The notes under the pieces were generated by a model. It did no database searches and was not told where the DNA came from. It saw nothing but the letters and a program-made list of their open reading frames with translations. Of a stretch of 64,000 nt of DNA, positions 40,668 to 51,326 are shown in pieces. The position numbers and the translations under genes are program-made. Source of the DNA: Jeotgalibaca porci (lineage in GTDB: Bacteria > Bacillota > Bacilli > Lactobacillales > Aerococcaceae); assembly GCF_011299095.1 (NCBI RefSeq), contig NZ_CP049889.1:1592501-1656500 (forward strand), given 5' to 3'. How positions within the stretch are numbered: position 1 is the first letter of the stretch; each line of letters begins with the position of its first letter.

Positions 40668-41375
40668 GTGGACTATATTACAGTCGATAATTTATCGTTC
40701 TCGTATGACGATGAACCTGTTTTACAAGATATTAATTTTACAGTTCAGCCGGGAGAGTTTGTTATTTTGACGGGCGAGAATGGGGCAGCGAAATCGACAT
40801 TGTTGAAAAGTGTTCTCGGCCTCCTCAAACCGCAAGAAGGCTCAGCTGCGATTTCTAAGACCAATACCCGTGGCGAAAAATTAATGGTAGGCTACGCTCC
40901 TCAACAAATCTCTTCATTTAATATTGGGTTCCCCAGTAAAGTGTTAGAGTTTGTTGAATCGGGTCGCTATCAAAACAATCGTTGGTTCAAGCGTTTGGAT
41001 AGTGAAGATCATGATCACGTGAAAAAAGCGTTGGAATCTGTCGGCATGTGGGATTTGCGTAACAAGAAAATCGGAGAGCTTTCCGGTGGACAGAAGCAGC
41101 GGATCGCCTTGGCACGTATTTTCGCTACAGATCCGGATTTATTCGTATTGGATGAACCGACGACAGGGATGGATAAAGAATCGCGCGAGCGTTTCTACCG
41201 GTTACTGCGTCATAACTCACGGGTTCATAACAAAGCAATTTTGATGGTAACGCATGAACACGAAGATATTAAAGAATATATGGATCGTCAAATTACGTTG
41301 AGAAGAAAGGAGGATTCGCCGTGGAGATGTTTTTCTATGGATTCATGCAGCGGGCATTCCAAGCATCAACATTAA
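40668..41375 (+). CDS. adcC: Zinc ABC transporter ATP-binding protein
   Basis: 235 residues, GTG start after AAGGAGG. Walker A is GENGAAKST: the usual second glycine is alanine, a variant that recurs in AdcC-type proteins. Signature LSGGQKQR (about 138), Walker [11 protein letters not shown] and H-loop VTHEHED are normal. Its last 55 bases overlap adcB, and the Cys/His-containing tail ([17 protein letters not shown]) lies in that overlap, where it might bind zinc. It energises import through AdcB. Confidence 0.92.
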   Translation: MDYITVDNLSFSYDDEPVLQDINFTVQPGEFVILTGENGAAKSTLLKSVLGLLKPQEGSAAISKTNTRGEKLMVGYAPQQISSFNIGFPSKVLEFVESGRYQNNRWFKRLDSEDHDHVKKALESVGMWDLRNKKIGELSGGQKQRIALARIFATDPDLFVLDEPTTGMDKESRERFYRLLRHNSRVHNKAILMVTHEHEDIKEYMDRQITLRRKEDSPWRCFSMDSCSGHSKHQH

Positions 41376-42139
41376 TCGCCTTAATTGCGCCGATACTTGG
41401 TCTGACACTTATTTTACGCCGACAATCTCTTTTGGCGGATACACTTTCTCACGTTTCACTGGCAGGGATTGCGTTAGGATTCTTAATTGGAGTGAATCCA
41501 ACACTAACAACTGTTTTAGTGGTTATCTTAGTAGCAATTGGGATTGAATATTTACAAGATGTTTTTCGGGGCTATTCAGAAATTTCAATCGCTATTCTCA
41601 TGTCAACAGGTATGGCAGTAGCATTGGTACTGATGAGTTTTGTGTCCGGACAACAAACGAAAAGTATTGAACAATTCCTGTTTGGATCAATCGTAACGAT
41701 TGATGAACAACAAATTTGGACCTTATTCATTTTAACGGCTCTTGTTGTGGCTTTATACATTATTTTCCGTCGCCCGTTATATGTCTTGCTGTTTGATGAA
41801 CATACAGCGGCAACAGCTGGACTTCCGGTACGCGGGATTTCATTATTTATTTCTATTATTACCGGTGTCGCAATCAGTCTAATCATGCCCATCACCGGGT
41901 CATTGCTTGTCTCAGCCATTTTGGTTTTACCAGCGGCAATCGCGATGCGTTTAGTAACGAGTTTCAAAACGGTCATTTGGGTTGGTACAATAATCGCATT
42001 ACTGGGGATGTACGGCGGACTTTTCGCTTCCTATGAACTGGGAACACCTCCCGGAGCGACCATTACCTTGATGTTTGTGTTCCTATTTGTACTGACAAGT
42101 GTGATTAAAGCAGTTGCAAAAAGACGAAGATTAGGATAA
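41321..42139 (+). CDS. adcB: Zinc ABC transporter permease
   Basis: 272 residues, ABC-3 permease family with about eight membrane helices; [19 protein letters not shown] is the conserved cytoplasmic coupling segment. GTG 41321 is seven bases after GGAGG, so translation starts inside adcC. As the only permease of the operon it should act as a homodimer, in contrast with mntCD. Confidence 0.92.
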   Translation: MEMFFYGFMQRAFQASTLIALIAPILGLTLILRRQSLLADTLSHVSLAGIALGFLIGVNPTLTTVLVVILVAIGIEYLQDVFRGYSEISIAILMSTGMAVALVLMSFVSGQQTKSIEQFLFGSIVTIDEQQIWTLFILTALVVALYIIFRRPLYVLLFDEHTAATAGLPVRGISLFISIITGVAISLIMPITGSLLVSAILVLPAAIAMRLVTSFKTVIWVGTIIALLGMYGGLFASYELGTPPGATITLMFVFLFVLTSVIKAVAKRRRLG

Positions 42140-42152
42140 ATGAATTTATTCG

Positions 42153-42183
42153 AACAAGCATTGCTCGTCAATGCTTGTTTTTC
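42153..42183 (+). terminator. Terminator after adcB
   Basis: AACAAGCATT and AATGCTTGTT form a perfect 10-bp stem followed by Ts. Confidence 0.88.
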
Positions 42184-42198
42184 TTTATATTTCCAATT

Positions 42199-42211
42199 AA
42201 ACGCGAACAAT
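42199..42211 (+). promoter_or_regulatory. Possible PurBox upstream of purR
   Basis: AAACGCGAACAAT matches the PurBox pattern AWWWCCGAACWWT at 11 of 13 positions. It lies 77 bases upstream of purR, consistent with autoregulation but not proven. Confidence 0.35.
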
Positions 42212-42287
42212 AGAGAAAAAAATGCTTTCATTTTTAAGTATTTCTGGTTATACTAATGCATAACTAATCGAGGAGGATTACCAACTT

Positions 42288-43100
42288 ATGAAAATTAAAC
42301 GTAGCGACCGTTTGGTAGATATGACACACTATTTATTGACTCACCCACATACACTGGTCTCTTTGACTCATTTTTCTAAAAAATATGATTCAGCAAAGTC
42401 TTCTATCAGTGAGGATTTAACTATCATCAAACGCGCTTTTGAAGACAACGGGTTTGGAATCGTCGAAACGTTGCCAGGAGCTGCTGGCGGAGTAAGGTAC
42501 ATTCCGGCTGTTGACGAAAAAGCGGCTAATCATTTTATTGAAGATATTTGTCGTAAGATGGATTCGAAAGAACGCATTTTGCCTGGTGGCTATGTATATC
42601 TTTCGGATTTGCTGGGCGATCCACAGGTTTTAAATCATGTGGGCCGAATGATTGCTTCCCAATATAAAGAAAAAAATGTAACGGCAGTTATGACTGTCGC
42701 TACGAAAGGTGTTCCGATTGCACAGGCAGTAGCAACGTATTTGAATGTTCCTTTTGTTATTGTGCGTCGTGATTCAAAAGTCACAGAAGGTTCAACCGTA
42801 AGTATTAACTATGTATCTGGATCTTCCGACCGCGTAGAAAAAATGGAGCTGTCCAAACGCAGTCTGCCAAGTGGCTCACGCGTCCTCATCGTGGATGATT
42901 TCATGAAGGGCGGCGGTACCGTCAACGGTATGAAGAGCATAATCGAGGAATTCGATTCTGAAATTGCCGGCGTAACCGTCTTCGCTGAAGCAGCTTACAC
43001 GGCCAAAGAAACAGAAGATTACACGTCACTTATCCGAGTGAACGAAGTAGACATGCGTAATCGTACGATGTCAGTTGGACCCGGTAGTTATTTTGATTAA
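42288..43100 (+). CDS. purR: Purine operon repressor PurR
   Basis: 270 residues: an N-terminal winged helix (about 1-75, with YDSAKSSISEDLTIIKRAF) and a phosphoribosyltransferase-like domain whose PRPP loop is VLIVDDFMKGGGT (about residue 205). In Firmicutes PurR is kept off DNA by PRPP and represses purine genes; in lactococci it can activate. Its position before glmU and near prs, the PRPP synthase, is conserved. GAGGA precedes the ATG. Confidence 0.94.
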   Translation: MKIKRSDRLVDMTHYLLTHPHTLVSLTHFSKKYDSAKSSISEDLTIIKRAFEDNGFGIVETLPGAAGGVRYIPAVDEKAANHFIEDICRKMDSKERILPGGYVYLSDLLGDPQVLNHVGRMIASQYKEKNVTAVMTVATKGVPIAQAVATYLNVPFVIVRRDSKVTEGSTVSINYVSGSSDRVEKMELSKRSLPSGSRVLIVDDFMKGGGTVNGMKSIIEEFDSEIAGVTVFAEAAYTAKETEDYTSLIRVNEVDMRNRTMSVGPGSYFD

Positions 43101-43107
43101 ATGAAAG

Positions 43108-43146
43108 AGGTCGGGGGTAAACGTCTCCCGGCCTTATTCTTTTTTC
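43108..43146 (+). terminator. Terminator after purR
   Basis: AGG-CGGG pairs with the CCCGGCCT arm, followed by a T-rich tract ending in TTTTTT. Confidence 0.7.
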
Positions 43147-43333
43147 CGAAGAATCCAGCAGACTATATTGCCTTTTTGTAGCAAGTTATTGAATTTTGCT
43201 TGTAAGAGAAGCTATTTATATGAGAAAATAGAGAAAAATACGTATCTAAGCCCTTACAAAAGTTGCTAGAAAGAGGGTTTTCGGGTACGATTATTTTTGT
43301 GTGAGTTCATTTAAGAGCGAAGGAGATAGTATA

Positions 43334-44710
43334 ATGGCTAATCGTTTTGCAGTTGTTCTTGCTGCCGGTCAAGGTACAAGAATGAAAAGTAAGTTATACA
43401 AAGTACTCCACAAAGTTTGCGGTAAAGCAATGGTGGAACACGTTATTGATCAAGTAGAAGAAGCTGGATTTGATCACGTCGTAACAATCGTAGGACATGG
43501 TGCGGATTCTGTTAAGCAAGTAATCGGAGAGCGTTCTGAATATGTTCTGCAAGCAGAACAATTGGGAACAGGTCACGCGGTTTTGCAAGCACAAGAAGCA
43601 CTGGGTGGTAAAGCAGGTACAACACTTGTAATCTGTGGCGATACGCCATTACTTACGAGTGAAACGTTGGCGGCTTTAGTAAAACATCACGAAAGTGAAT
43701 CTGCAAAAGCAACCATTTTGACTGCTCATGCGGATAATCCATTTGGTTATGGACGTATTATTCGTAACACAGAAGATTTTGTAGAAAAAATTGTAGAACA
43801 AAAAGATGCATCAGAAGCAGAAGCGGCTGTACAAGAAATTAATACAGGTACATATGTTTTTGATAACGAAGCACTTTTTGAAGTGTTATCACTTGTCAAA
43901 AATGATAACTCCCAAGGTGAATATTACCTGCCGGACGTTATTGAAATTTTGAAAAAACAAGGTGAAATCGTAGCAGCATACCAAATGGCTGATATGGCAG
44001 AAGCATTGGGTGTAAACGACCGCGTTGCATTGGCGGAAGCAAGCACGAAAATGAAGAAACGTATCAACGAAAAACAAATGCGTAATGGTGTTACATTATT
44101 AGATCCAGATAATACTTACATCGAATCAACAGTTGTGATCGGTTCAGATACTATCGTCGAGCCTGGCGTTGTATTGAAAGGGAACACTGTAATTGGGGAA
44201 GACTGCTTCATCGGAGCAAATTCTGAAATCCGTGATTCAAAAATCGGCAACCGTGTACGTGTCACAAGTTCCAATATCGAAGAAGCTACCATGGCTGATG
44301 ACAGTAATATCGGGCCATTCAGTCACTTACGTCCTAACAGTGTAGTGGGTGAAAAAGTTCATATCGGTAACTTTGTAGAAATCAAAAATTCTAGTTTAGG
44401 GAATGATACGAAAGTTGGACATTTGACTTACGTAGGTGACGCTGACTTGGGTGAAAACATCAATGTTGGCTGCGGAACTGTATTTGTAAACTATGACGGT
44501 CAAAAGAAACACCGTGCGACTATCGGTGACAACAGTTTTATCGGCTGTAACGTAAACGTGATTGCGCCGGTAACAGTTGGTAAAAATGCCTTCTTGGCAG
44601 CTGGATCAACGATTACAAAAAATGTTCCGGACGAAGCAATGGGTATTGCACGTTGCCGCCAAGAGAATAAAGATGGTTATTGGGGAAAATTACCACCATC
44701 AAGAAAATAA
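43334..44710 (+). CDS. glmU: Bifunctional UDP-GlcNAc pyrophosphorylase / GlcN-1-P acetyltransferase
   Basis: 458 residues from ATG 43334 after AAGGAG. The N-terminal uridylyltransferase domain begins [13 protein letters not shown]; a left-handed beta-helix of hexapeptide repeats runs from about residue 250, with the acetyltransferase residues in [15 protein letters not shown]. It makes UDP-GlcNAc for peptidoglycan and teichoic acids. The pairing with prs downstream is conserved from Bacillus. Confidence 0.96.
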   Translation: MANRFAVVLAAGQGTRMKSKLYKVLHKVCGKAMVEHVIDQVEEAGFDHVVTIVGHGADSVKQVIGERSEYVLQAEQLGTGHAVLQAQEALGGKAGTTLVICGDTPLLTSETLAALVKHHESESAKATILTAHADNPFGYGRIIRNTEDFVEKIVEQKDASEAEAAVQEINTGTYVFDNEALFEVLSLVKNDNSQGEYYLPDVIEILKKQGEIVAAYQMADMAEALGVNDRVALAEASTKMKKRINEKQMRNGVTLLDPDNTYIESTVVIGSDTIVEPGVVLKGNTVIGEDCFIGANSEIRDSKIGNRVRVTSSNIEEATMADDSNIGPFSHLRPNSVVGEKVHIGNFVEIKNSSLGNDTKVGHLTYVGDADLGENINVGCGTVFVNYDGQKKHRATIGDNSFIGCNVNVIAPVTVGKNAFLAAGSTITKNVPDEAMGIARCRQENKDGYWGKLPPSRK

Positions 44711-44801
44711 GTAATTCTTTTATTGAAATAAATGAGTAAAAGCTTAATAATAGAAGTAATAGAAAGTACGTAAAAAAAACAGATTGGTGAGTGGAAAAAT
44801 T

Positions 44802-45785
44802 ATGACTACAGAACACTACAAAGACCCGAAATTGAAAATTTTTTCTTTGAGCTCCAACCGTCCATTGGCAGAAAAAATTGCAGCCGAGGTTGGCGTAGAA
44901 CTAGGAATTGTGTCTTCCACACAATTCAGTGATGGCGAAATTAAAATCAATATCGACGAAAGTATTCGTGGGGCACACGTATACATTATTCAATCAACAA
45001 GTTTCCCTGTAAACGACCATTTGATGGAATTGTTGATTATGATCGATGCTTTGAAACGTGCAAGTGCAAAAACGATTAACGTTGTAATCCCATATTATGG
45101 GTATGCACGCCAAGACCGTAAAGCACAATCACGTGAACCAATCACTTCTAAATTGGTTGCGAACATGATTACAGATGCAGGAGCTGACCGCGTGTTAGCA
45201 CTAGATTTTCATGCACCACAAATTCAAGGATTCTTTGATATTCCTGTTGACCACTTGTTGGGTGCACCATTGTTGGCAAACTACTTCTTGGATAACGAAA
45301 TGCTACAAAACGACATCGTTGTTGTATCACCAGACCATGGTGGGGTAACACGTGCACGTAAACTAGCTGAATTTATCCATGCTCCAATTGCTATTATTGA
45401 CAAACGTCGTCCAAAAGCAAACGTTGCTGAGGTAATGAATATTATTGGTGACGTAAAAGGTAAGAAAGCAATCTTGATTGACGACATGATTGATACAGCT
45501 GGTACAATTACGCTGGCAGCTCAAGCTTTGCAAGATGCAGGTGCGACTGCTGTCTATGCTTGCTGTACGCATGCGGTTCTTTCAGGACCAGCTATCGAAC
45601 GTTTGGAAAATTCTATCATTCAGGAAGTCATCGTAACAGATTCTATCCAATTGCCTGAAGAAAAAATGAGTCCAAAAATTGTACAAGTATCCGTATCCCA
45701 ATTAATTGCTGAAGCAATCAAACGGATCCACGAAAACCGTTCTGTAAGTCCATTATTCCAAGAAAAATTCACAATAATCGATTAA
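44802..45785 (+). CDS. prs: Ribose-phosphate pyrophosphokinase
   Basis: 327 residues. [15 protein letters not shown], the ATP-binding [16 protein letters not shown] flexible region, DLHA-type metal site ([13 protein letters not shown]) and the PRPP loop [13 protein letters not shown] mark a class I PRPP synthase. It supplies PRPP for purines, pyrimidines, histidine and NAD. The start is ATG 44802; an in-frame ATG at 44784 is possible but less well placed. A terminator follows. Confidence 0.95.
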   Translation: MTTEHYKDPKLKIFSLSSNRPLAEKIAAEVGVELGIVSSTQFSDGEIKINIDESIRGAHVYIIQSTSFPVNDHLMELLIMIDALKRASAKTINVVIPYYGYARQDRKAQSREPITSKLVANMITDAGADRVLALDFHAPQIQGFFDIPVDHLLGAPLLANYFLDNEMLQNDIVVVSPDHGGVTRARKLAEFIHAPIAIIDKRRPKANVAEVMNIIGDVKGKKAILIDDMIDTAGTITLAAQALQDAGATAVYACCTHAVLSGPAIERLENSIIQEVIVTDSIQLPEEKMSPKIVQVSVSQLIAEAIKRIHENRSVSPLFQEKFTIID

Positions 45786-45798
45786 TAGAAAAATAAAG

Positions 45799-45839
45799 AA
45801 ACTCCCTCTGAAGCATTTTAGCTCCAGGGGGAGTTTTTT
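45799..45839 (+). terminator. Terminator after prs
   Basis: AACTCCC-CTG pairs with CAG-GGGAGTT, followed by six Ts. Confidence 0.82.
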
Positions 45840-45872
45840 GTATCAGGTACTAGAGAAGAAAATGGACAATAG

Positions 45873-45964
45873 TGTGCACAAGTTTTCAAAAAAGGCCCAG
45901 GTTGTGCAGACAAACGTAAATAGTCTGCACAACTTCAGCAAAAAACTAAAACTTGTGCAGACAA
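45873..45964. repeat. Nested inverted repeats with TGTGCA arms
   Basis: GTTGTGCAGAC (45901-45911) and GTCTGCACAAC (45923-45933) are perfect 11-bp arms with an 11-base centre. They are enclosed by TGCACAAGTTTT (45875-45886) and AAAACTTGTGCA (45948-45959), a perfect 12-bp outer pair. It fills the gap between the convergent prs and ldh genes. Confidence 0.8.
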
Positions 45965-45984
45965 TCGATTTATCCACACAAATT

Positions 45985-46015
45985 AAAAACCAACCGCTCA
46001 AAATTGAACGGCTGG
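45985..46015 (-). terminator. ldh terminator
   Basis: On the minus strand CCAGCCGTTC pairs with GAGCGGTTGG (two G-U pairs), then TTTTT. Confidence 0.72.
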
Positions 46016-46025
46016 CCTCAAAGTT

Positions 46026-47000
46026 TTATTCATTTTCCAAAGCTGCGAAAGAATCTTTAATAACGCCGCGGAGTGTATCAGCTGAATGTTGCATACTGCT
46101 TTGTTCTACTTCGTTCAATGGAATCTCGATGATACCACGGACACCTTCGCGATTAATTACGGCGGGAACACCAATGAATACATCTTTTTGTTTATATTCA
46201 CCCGATAGGTGAACAGATAGCGGTAGAATAGCATTCTCATCGTTGAAAATAGCGCGTGTAATACGCACCAGTGAAGCCGCGATACCATAGTAAGTCGCAC
46301 CTTTTTTCTCGATAATACGGTAAGCCGCATCACGGACGGAATAGAAAGCTTCGACTAAAGCTTCTTCATCAACCAGTGTACCATTTTGTTTCACCCATTC
46401 ATACATTTGTAAACCACCCACGTTAGCATGTGACCATACCGGGAATTCGGTATCGCCGTGCTCGCCTAAAATATAAGCGTGAACGTTACGGGCATCCACA
46501 TTTACAAGTTTCGCAATTTCTTGACGGAAACGTGCGCTGTCTAAAGAAGTACCGGATCCGATAACTTGGCTCGCTGGCAGACCGGAAAATTTCCAAGTTG
46601 CATACGTCAAAATATCAACAGGGTTGGTAGCCACCAAGAAGATACCGTTGAAACCACTGGCCATCACTTGATCAACAATACTCTTGAAAATTTTCAAATT
46701 TTTATTAATCAAATCTAAACGTGTTTCACCAGGCTTTTGCGCAGCACCAGCTGTTAAGACGACTAAATCAGCATCGCCACAATCATCATACGTAGCCGCA
46801 TAGATTTTCTTAGGACTTGTATAGGCTAACGCATCGGATAAATCGATAGCATCACCTTCCGTTTTAGCGACGTTCATATCAATGATCCCTAACTCACGTC
46901 CCACGTTTTGTGTAACAAGAGCAAAAGCGTAGCTTGAACCAACCGCACCGTCACCAATTAAAATAATTTTTTGACCAAATTTTCTATCTTCTCTCGACAT
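46026..47000 (-). CDS. ldh: L-lactate dehydrogenase
   Basis: 324 residues: NAD-binding [13 protein letters not shown] at the N terminus, [11 protein letters not shown], the arginine-containing [12 protein letters not shown] and the catalytic histidine in [13 protein letters not shown] (about residue 180). It reduces pyruvate to L-lactate while regenerating NAD+, the main fermentation route in lactic acid bacteria. GGAGGG is seven bases before the ATG. Monocistronic, with an extended -10 promoter. Confidence 0.96.
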   Translation of the reverse strand: MSREDRKFGQKIILIGDGAVGSSYAFALVTQNVGRELGIIDMNVAKTEGDAIDLSDALAYTSPKKIYAATYDDCGDADLVVLTAGAAQKPGETRLDLINKNLKIFKSIVDQVMASGFNGIFLVATNPVDILTYATWKFSGLPASQVIGSGTSLDSARFRQEIAKLVNVDARNVHAYILGEHGDTEFPVWSHANVGGLQMYEWVKQNGTLVDEEALVEAFYSVRDAAYRIIEKKGATYYGIAASLVRITRAIFNDENAILPLSVHLSGEYKQKDVFIGVPAVINREGVRGIIEIPLNEVEQSSMQHSADTLRGVIKDSFAALENE

Positions 47001-47039
47001 AACATTCCCTCCATTAAACTAAATAGCGTTTCTCATTTC

Positions 47040-47048
47040 ATTATAACA
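47040..47048 (-). promoter_or_regulatory. ldh extended -10 promoter
   Basis: TGT-TATAAT on the minus strand, 40 bases before the ldh start; no good -35 is seen. Confidence 0.5.
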
Positions 47049-47111
47049 TTTATTTGTAAAAGGGCTGAGATTTGTGTCCGGCGCTTTTTCATTTAGCTTT
47101 GTTGGAGAATG

Positions 47112-47155
47112 TGCTATACTAAATTGATGACTGGACGGATTGCGTCCAGCTTTTT
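47112..47155 (+). promoter_or_regulatory. pth promoter with a hairpin and T-run near the transcript start
   Basis: TGC-TATACT (47112-47120) is an extended -10. About ten bases downstream CTGGACG (47131-47137) pairs with CGTCCAG (47143-47149) and is followed by CTTTTT. A terminator-like structure so close to the start may attenuate pth-mfd or protect the 5' end. Confidence 0.5.
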
Positions 47156-47182
47156 CGACTTTCTAGAGAAAAGGTGAAAGAG

Positions 47183-47752
47183 ATGAAAATGATCATTGGA
47201 TTAGGAAATCCAGGACCGAAATATAGTGATACAAAACATAATATTGGCTTTATCACATTAGATGATTGGGCATACCACAACAAACTGTCATTTGATAAAT
47301 CGAAATTCGATGCGTTATATGCAGAGGAACGTATAAATGGGGAAAAGGTATTATTTGTAAAACCGATGACCTATATGAATGATTCCGGACGCGCTGTGCG
47401 ACCGCTGATGGATTATTTTGGTATTGAAATAGAAGATATTGTTGTTGTTTACGACGATATGGATATGCCGCCAGGCCGTATTCGCTTGCGCCAAAAAGGC
47501 AGCGCAGGTGGTCATAACGGCATTAAGAGTTTGATTCAACATTTAGGAACACAAGATTTTAACCGCATTCGCATAGGGGTGGGGAGACCGGCACCGAACA
47601 TGACGGTGGTCCAGCACGTCCTCAGTCCGTTTCCGAAAGAAGTCCACGAAGATATACTCTTTTCTGTAAAAGAGAGTGTGGATGCAATCGCTGATTATAT
47701 TAAAGGCGATGACTTTTTGAAGACGATGAATAAATTTAATCGCAAGAAATAG
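47183..47752 (+). CDS. pth: Peptidyl-tRNA hydrolase
   Basis: 189 residues, MKMIIGLGNPGPKYSDTKHNIGF; the catalytic His is in KHNIGF (about residue 20) and Asp in VVYDDMDMPPG, with the Asn of KPMTYMNDSG. It releases peptides from tRNAs that drop off ribosomes. The ATG at 47183 is six bases after AGGTG; the in-frame GTG at 47174 is part of that ribosome binding site. Followed by mfd as in Bacillus. Confidence 0.95.
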   Translation: MKMIIGLGNPGPKYSDTKHNIGFITLDDWAYHNKLSFDKSKFDALYAEERINGEKVLFVKPMTYMNDSGRAVRPLMDYFGIEIEDIVVVYDDMDMPPGRIRLRQKGSAGGHNGIKSLIQHLGTQDFNRIRIGVGRPAPNMTVVQHVLSPFPKEVHEDILFSVKESVDAIADYIKGDDFLKTMNKFNRKK

Positions 47753-47776
47753 GTTCAGCTTTGGCTGAGCCTATTT
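47750..47776 (+). terminator. Hairpin between pth and mfd
   Basis: AGGTTCAGC and GCTGAGCCT pair around TTTG with a short T-tract; probably a weak terminator. Confidence 0.45.
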
Positions 47777-47798
47777 ACGCACGAATAAGGAGTCCGAT

Positions 47799-50700
47799 AT
47801 GAGAGATATAGAAAATTATCTGCAGCAGTCGCCTGCCATTCAAAAGATAATTGAGCAAACGCGTTATGAAGGTAACCAACTTGTTACGGGTATTAGCAGT
47901 TCATCCCGAAACCTGTTGACTTCAATTGTTTACCGCAATATTAAGAGTCCCATTGTTGTATGGGCAGCGAACTTATTGCAAGCAACCCAAATCTATGAAG
48001 ATTTGACCCAAATTTCAGACGACATTCCCGTTTTTCTTTTTCCGGTAGAAGAATCTTTGGCTGTAGAATTAGCCTTTTCTTCGCCAGAATTCCGGAGTCA
48101 ACGTGTCGAGGCCATGCATTTTCTAACGACCGGACAAAAAGGAATCGTCATTATCCCAACAGCCGGATTCAAAAAGCTCCTTTCTCCGGTATCAGTATGG
48201 AAGCAACATAATCTCCATTTTACCGTTGGCGAAGAAATAGACTATGAGGGCTTACCTGAGAAACTAGTCGCAATGGGGTACATCCGTGAATCGATGGTCG
48301 CTGCACCGGGGGAATTTAGTATCCGCGGTGATATCGTGGATATTTACGCACTGAACGAAGAAAATCCGATTCGTATATCGCTATTTGATGCAGAAGTGGA
48401 TCGGATGGCCTTCTTCGAACCAGCCACTCAGAAATCATTTGAAAATCCGATTACCGAAGTACTGGTATTACCCGCGCAAGATACCGTCTTCCCGCCGTCT
48501 ACCATCACTATTCGTAGCGAAGAAATAAACAAAGTTATTAACAAGCGAATTAAATCCGTCAAAGATGAAACTGTCAAGCAACGTCTGACAACGCACTTCA
48601 CCGATTTTATTGAAAAGTTAGAGCTTGGTGAACTGCCGGAAAATCCACGGATGTACACATCTCTTCTCTTTGAAGAAGAAACGACTATTATGGACTACAT
48701 CCCGGGAAATGCACTCCTGATTATGGATGAATATGGCCGAACGCTTGAATCCGACAAAAACCAGGAAATGGAAGCAGCGGATTGGCAGGCGAGTAAGCAA
48801 TACGATGGTATCATCCTGCCAAAACAAAAAATGATGGCTGAAGTACGAGAGATTGTCAAAAAGAGCCACCATAATAAATTATTCTATTCTCTCTTTCAAA
48901 AAGGGTTGGGAAATATCCGCTTCATCGACATTCATAACCTACAGTACCGCGGTATTGTGCAGTTCTTTAGTCAAATGAATATGGTGAAAATTGAGATGGA
49001 GCGTTGGTTGCGTCAAGGCATGACAGTCTTTACCCTTGTTCCAGATAGTGAACGTGCGGAAAAGGTTCATCAGACCTTTGCTGATTTCCAAATCGAGAGC
49101 ATTATTAAAGGCCATGATGCGGTTACGCCGGGACACGTCAATATCGTCGTAGGCGGTATGGCCAGCGGTTTCGAGATGCCGATGGAAAAAGTGGTCTTTA
49201 TTACGGAAAAAGAACTATTTAATAAAACGAAGAAAAAACAACCGCGTCGACAAAAAATGTCGAACGCTGAACGCCTGAAAAGTTATACTGAGCTATCACC
49301 GGGCGATTACGTGGTGCATGTTAATCACGGTATTGGGAAATATACTGGGATGGAAACGATTGTTGTAGACAAAGCTCATCAAGATTACATTTCTATCGTC
49401 TACCAAGATGGCGCGAAACTCTTTATTCCGGTTACACAGCTACACCTCGTTCAAAAATATGTGTCATCTGAATCAAAAACACCGAAGATAAACAAATTGG
49501 GTGGAACAGAGTGGACGAAGACCAAGAATAAAGTAGCAGCAAAAGTTGAAGACATGGCAGACGATTTAATTGAATTGTATGCCAAGCGTGAGTCCGAAAG
49601 AGGATATGCGTATCCGCCAGATACGGTGGATCAAGTTGAATTCGAGAACCGCTTCCCGTTTACAGAGACAGAAGATCAACTGCGTAGTGCCCAAGAAATT
49701 AAGAAAGACATGGAAAAAATCAAACCAATGGATCGCTTGTTAGTTGGGGATGTTGGTTACGGTAAAACAGAAGTAGCGATGCGGGCGATATTTAAAGCCG
49801 TGATTGAAGGCAAGCAAGCCGCGTTCCTCGTACCGACAACGATTCTCGCGCAACAGCATTATGAATCCTTGATGCAGCGGTTTGATGATTTGCCGTTTGA
49901 GATTGGCTTGTTGAGTCGTTTTAGAACGAAGAAACAACAAGAAGAAACCATTAACGGAATCCGTAAAGGGAGCGTGGATATTGTGATTGGTACCCACCGT
50001 TTACTTTCTAAAGATGTGAAGTTCCTGGATCTCGGCTTACTGGTCGTGGATGAAGAGCAACGCTTTGGGGTAAAACATAAGGAATCCTTGAAACAATTGA
50101 AGGCTTCGGTTGATGTGTTGACCTTAACGGCGACGCCGATTCCAAGAACGTTGCATATGTCGATGTTGGGTGTGCGTGACCTGTCTGTCATTGAGACGCC
50201 GCCTGCTAACCGTTATCCGGTCCAAACGTATGTGATGGAGCAAAATAGCGGTGCTGTGAAGGACGGAATCGAGCGGGAAATGGCACGTGGCGGTCAAACG
50301 TTCTACGTCTATAACCGTGTGGAAACCATTGAGCGGAAAGCCGATGAAATCCGCTTGTTAGTACCCGATGCCCGCGTTGGCGTGGCCCATGGTCAAATGA
50401 CAGAAGTTCAATTGGAGAATATTATGATGGATTTCGTCGAAGGCAACTATGACGTGTTAGTAACAACAACCATCATAGAGACGGGTGTAGATATCCCTAA
50501 CGCGAATACACTCTTTATTGAAAATTCTGATTACATGGGACTCTCTCAATTGTATCAATTACGTGGCCGGGTCGGACGTACGAACCGGATTGCGTATGCT
50601 TATTTCATGTATCAACCTAATAAAACCTTAAGTGAAATTAGTGAGAAACGCTTGAAAGCTGTTAAAGAATTTACGGAATTGGGTTCTGGATTCAAGATTG

Positions 50701-51326
50701 CGATGCGTGATTTAGCGATTCGTGGAGCCGGAAACTTACTGGGCGCCCAACAACATGGGTTTATCGATTCAGTCGGTTTTGATTTATATTCTGAAATGCT
50801 AAGTGAAGCGGTTGAACGCAAGCGTGGCGTTGGTACACAACGTAAACGTGTGAACATTGAGATTGATTTAGGTGTGGATGCGTACATCCCGGCAGCTTAC
50901 ATTTCCGATGAGAGACAAAAGATTGATTTCTATAAACGGATTCAAAAAATTTCGAGTGAAGAAAATGCATTTGATATTCTGGATGATTTCGAAGATCGTT
51001 TTGGTGTGATTCCGGAAGAAGTAACGCAGTTGACGCAAGTCGGTCTCATTAAACACGTGGCTGAACTGGCTCAAGCAGAAGCGATTAAGCGTCAAGGCGA
51101 TACGGTTATAGTTACGTTTAACCCAGAAGGAACGAACCGTCTGCAAGGCGCGGCCGTCTTCGAAGCGTTGAGCAGCATCCCATTGCGTGCGCAAGTAAAT
51201 ATGAAAAATGGCAAGTTGGCCGTTTCATTGCAAATCGGGAAAACGGAAACGCAGGCCTGGATGGATCACATTAAGATTTTCCTTTCCGCCTGTGAAGATG
51301 AGAAGGTAACTGCAGATGAAAAATGA
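47799..51326 (+). CDS. mfd: Transcription-repair coupling factor Mfd
   Basis: 1175 residues, the usual size. In order: UvrB-homology region (about 1-350), RNA-polymerase-interaction domain (LSPGDYVVHVNHGIGKYTG, about 500), superfamily 2 translocase with Walker A VGDVGYGKTEVAMRA (about 648), the DEEQ box VVDEEQRFGVKH, TATPIPRTL and QLRGRVGR, and the C-terminal TRCF domain. It removes RNA polymerase stalled at lesions and recruits UvrA. Its last 11 bases overlap the flippase gene. Confidence 0.97.
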   Translation: MRDIENYLQQSPAIQKIIEQTRYEGNQLVTGISSSSRNLLTSIVYRNIKSPIVVWAANLLQATQIYEDLTQISDDIPVFLFPVEESLAVELAFSSPEFRSQRVEAMHFLTTGQKGIVIIPTAGFKKLLSPVSVWKQHNLHFTVGEEIDYEGLPEKLVAMGYIRESMVAAPGEFSIRGDIVDIYALNEENPIRISLFDAEVDRMAFFEPATQKSFENPITEVLVLPAQDTVFPPSTITIRSEEINKVINKRIKSVKDETVKQRLTTHFTDFIEKLELGELPENPRMYTSLLFEEETTIMDYIPGNALLIMDEYGRTLESDKNQEMEAADWQASKQYDGIILPKQKMMAEVREIVKKSHHNKLFYSLFQKGLGNIRFIDIHNLQYRGIVQFFSQMNMVKIEMERWLRQGMTVFTLVPDSERAEKVHQTFADFQIESIIKGHDAVTPGHVNIVVGGMASGFEMPMEKVVFITEKELFNKTKKKQPRRQKMSNAERLKSYTELSPGDYVVHVNHGIGKYTGMETIVVDKAHQDYISIVYQDGAKLFIPVTQLHLVQKYVSSESKTPKINKLGGTEWTKTKNKVAAKVEDMADDLIELYAKRESERGYAYPPDTVDQVEFENRFPFTETEDQLRSAQEIKKDMEKIKPMDRLLVGDVGYGKTEVAMRAIFKAVIEGKQAAFLVPTTILAQQHYESLMQRFDDLPFEIGLLSRFRTKKQQEETINGIRKGSVDIVIGTHRLLSKDVKFLDLGLLVVDEEQRFGVKHKESLKQLKASVDVLTLTATPIPRTLHMSMLGVRDLSVIETPPANRYPVQTYVMEQNSGAVKDGIEREMARGGQTFYVYNRVETIERKADEIRLLVPDARVGVAHGQMTEVQLENIMMDFVEGNYDVLVTTTIIETGVDIPNANTLFIENSDYMGLSQLYQLRGRVGRTNRIAYAYFMYQPNKTLSEISEKRLKAVKEFTELGSGFKIAMRDLAIRGAGNLLGAQQHGFIDSVGFDLYSEMLSEAVERKRGVGTQRKRVNIEIDLGVDAYIPAAYISDERQKIDFYKRIQKISSEENAFDILDDFEDRFGVIPEEVTQLTQVGLIKHVAELAQAEAIKRQGDTVIVTFNPEGTNRLQGAAVFEALSSIPLRAQVNMKNGKLAVSLQIGKTETQAWMDHIKIFLSACEDEKVTADEK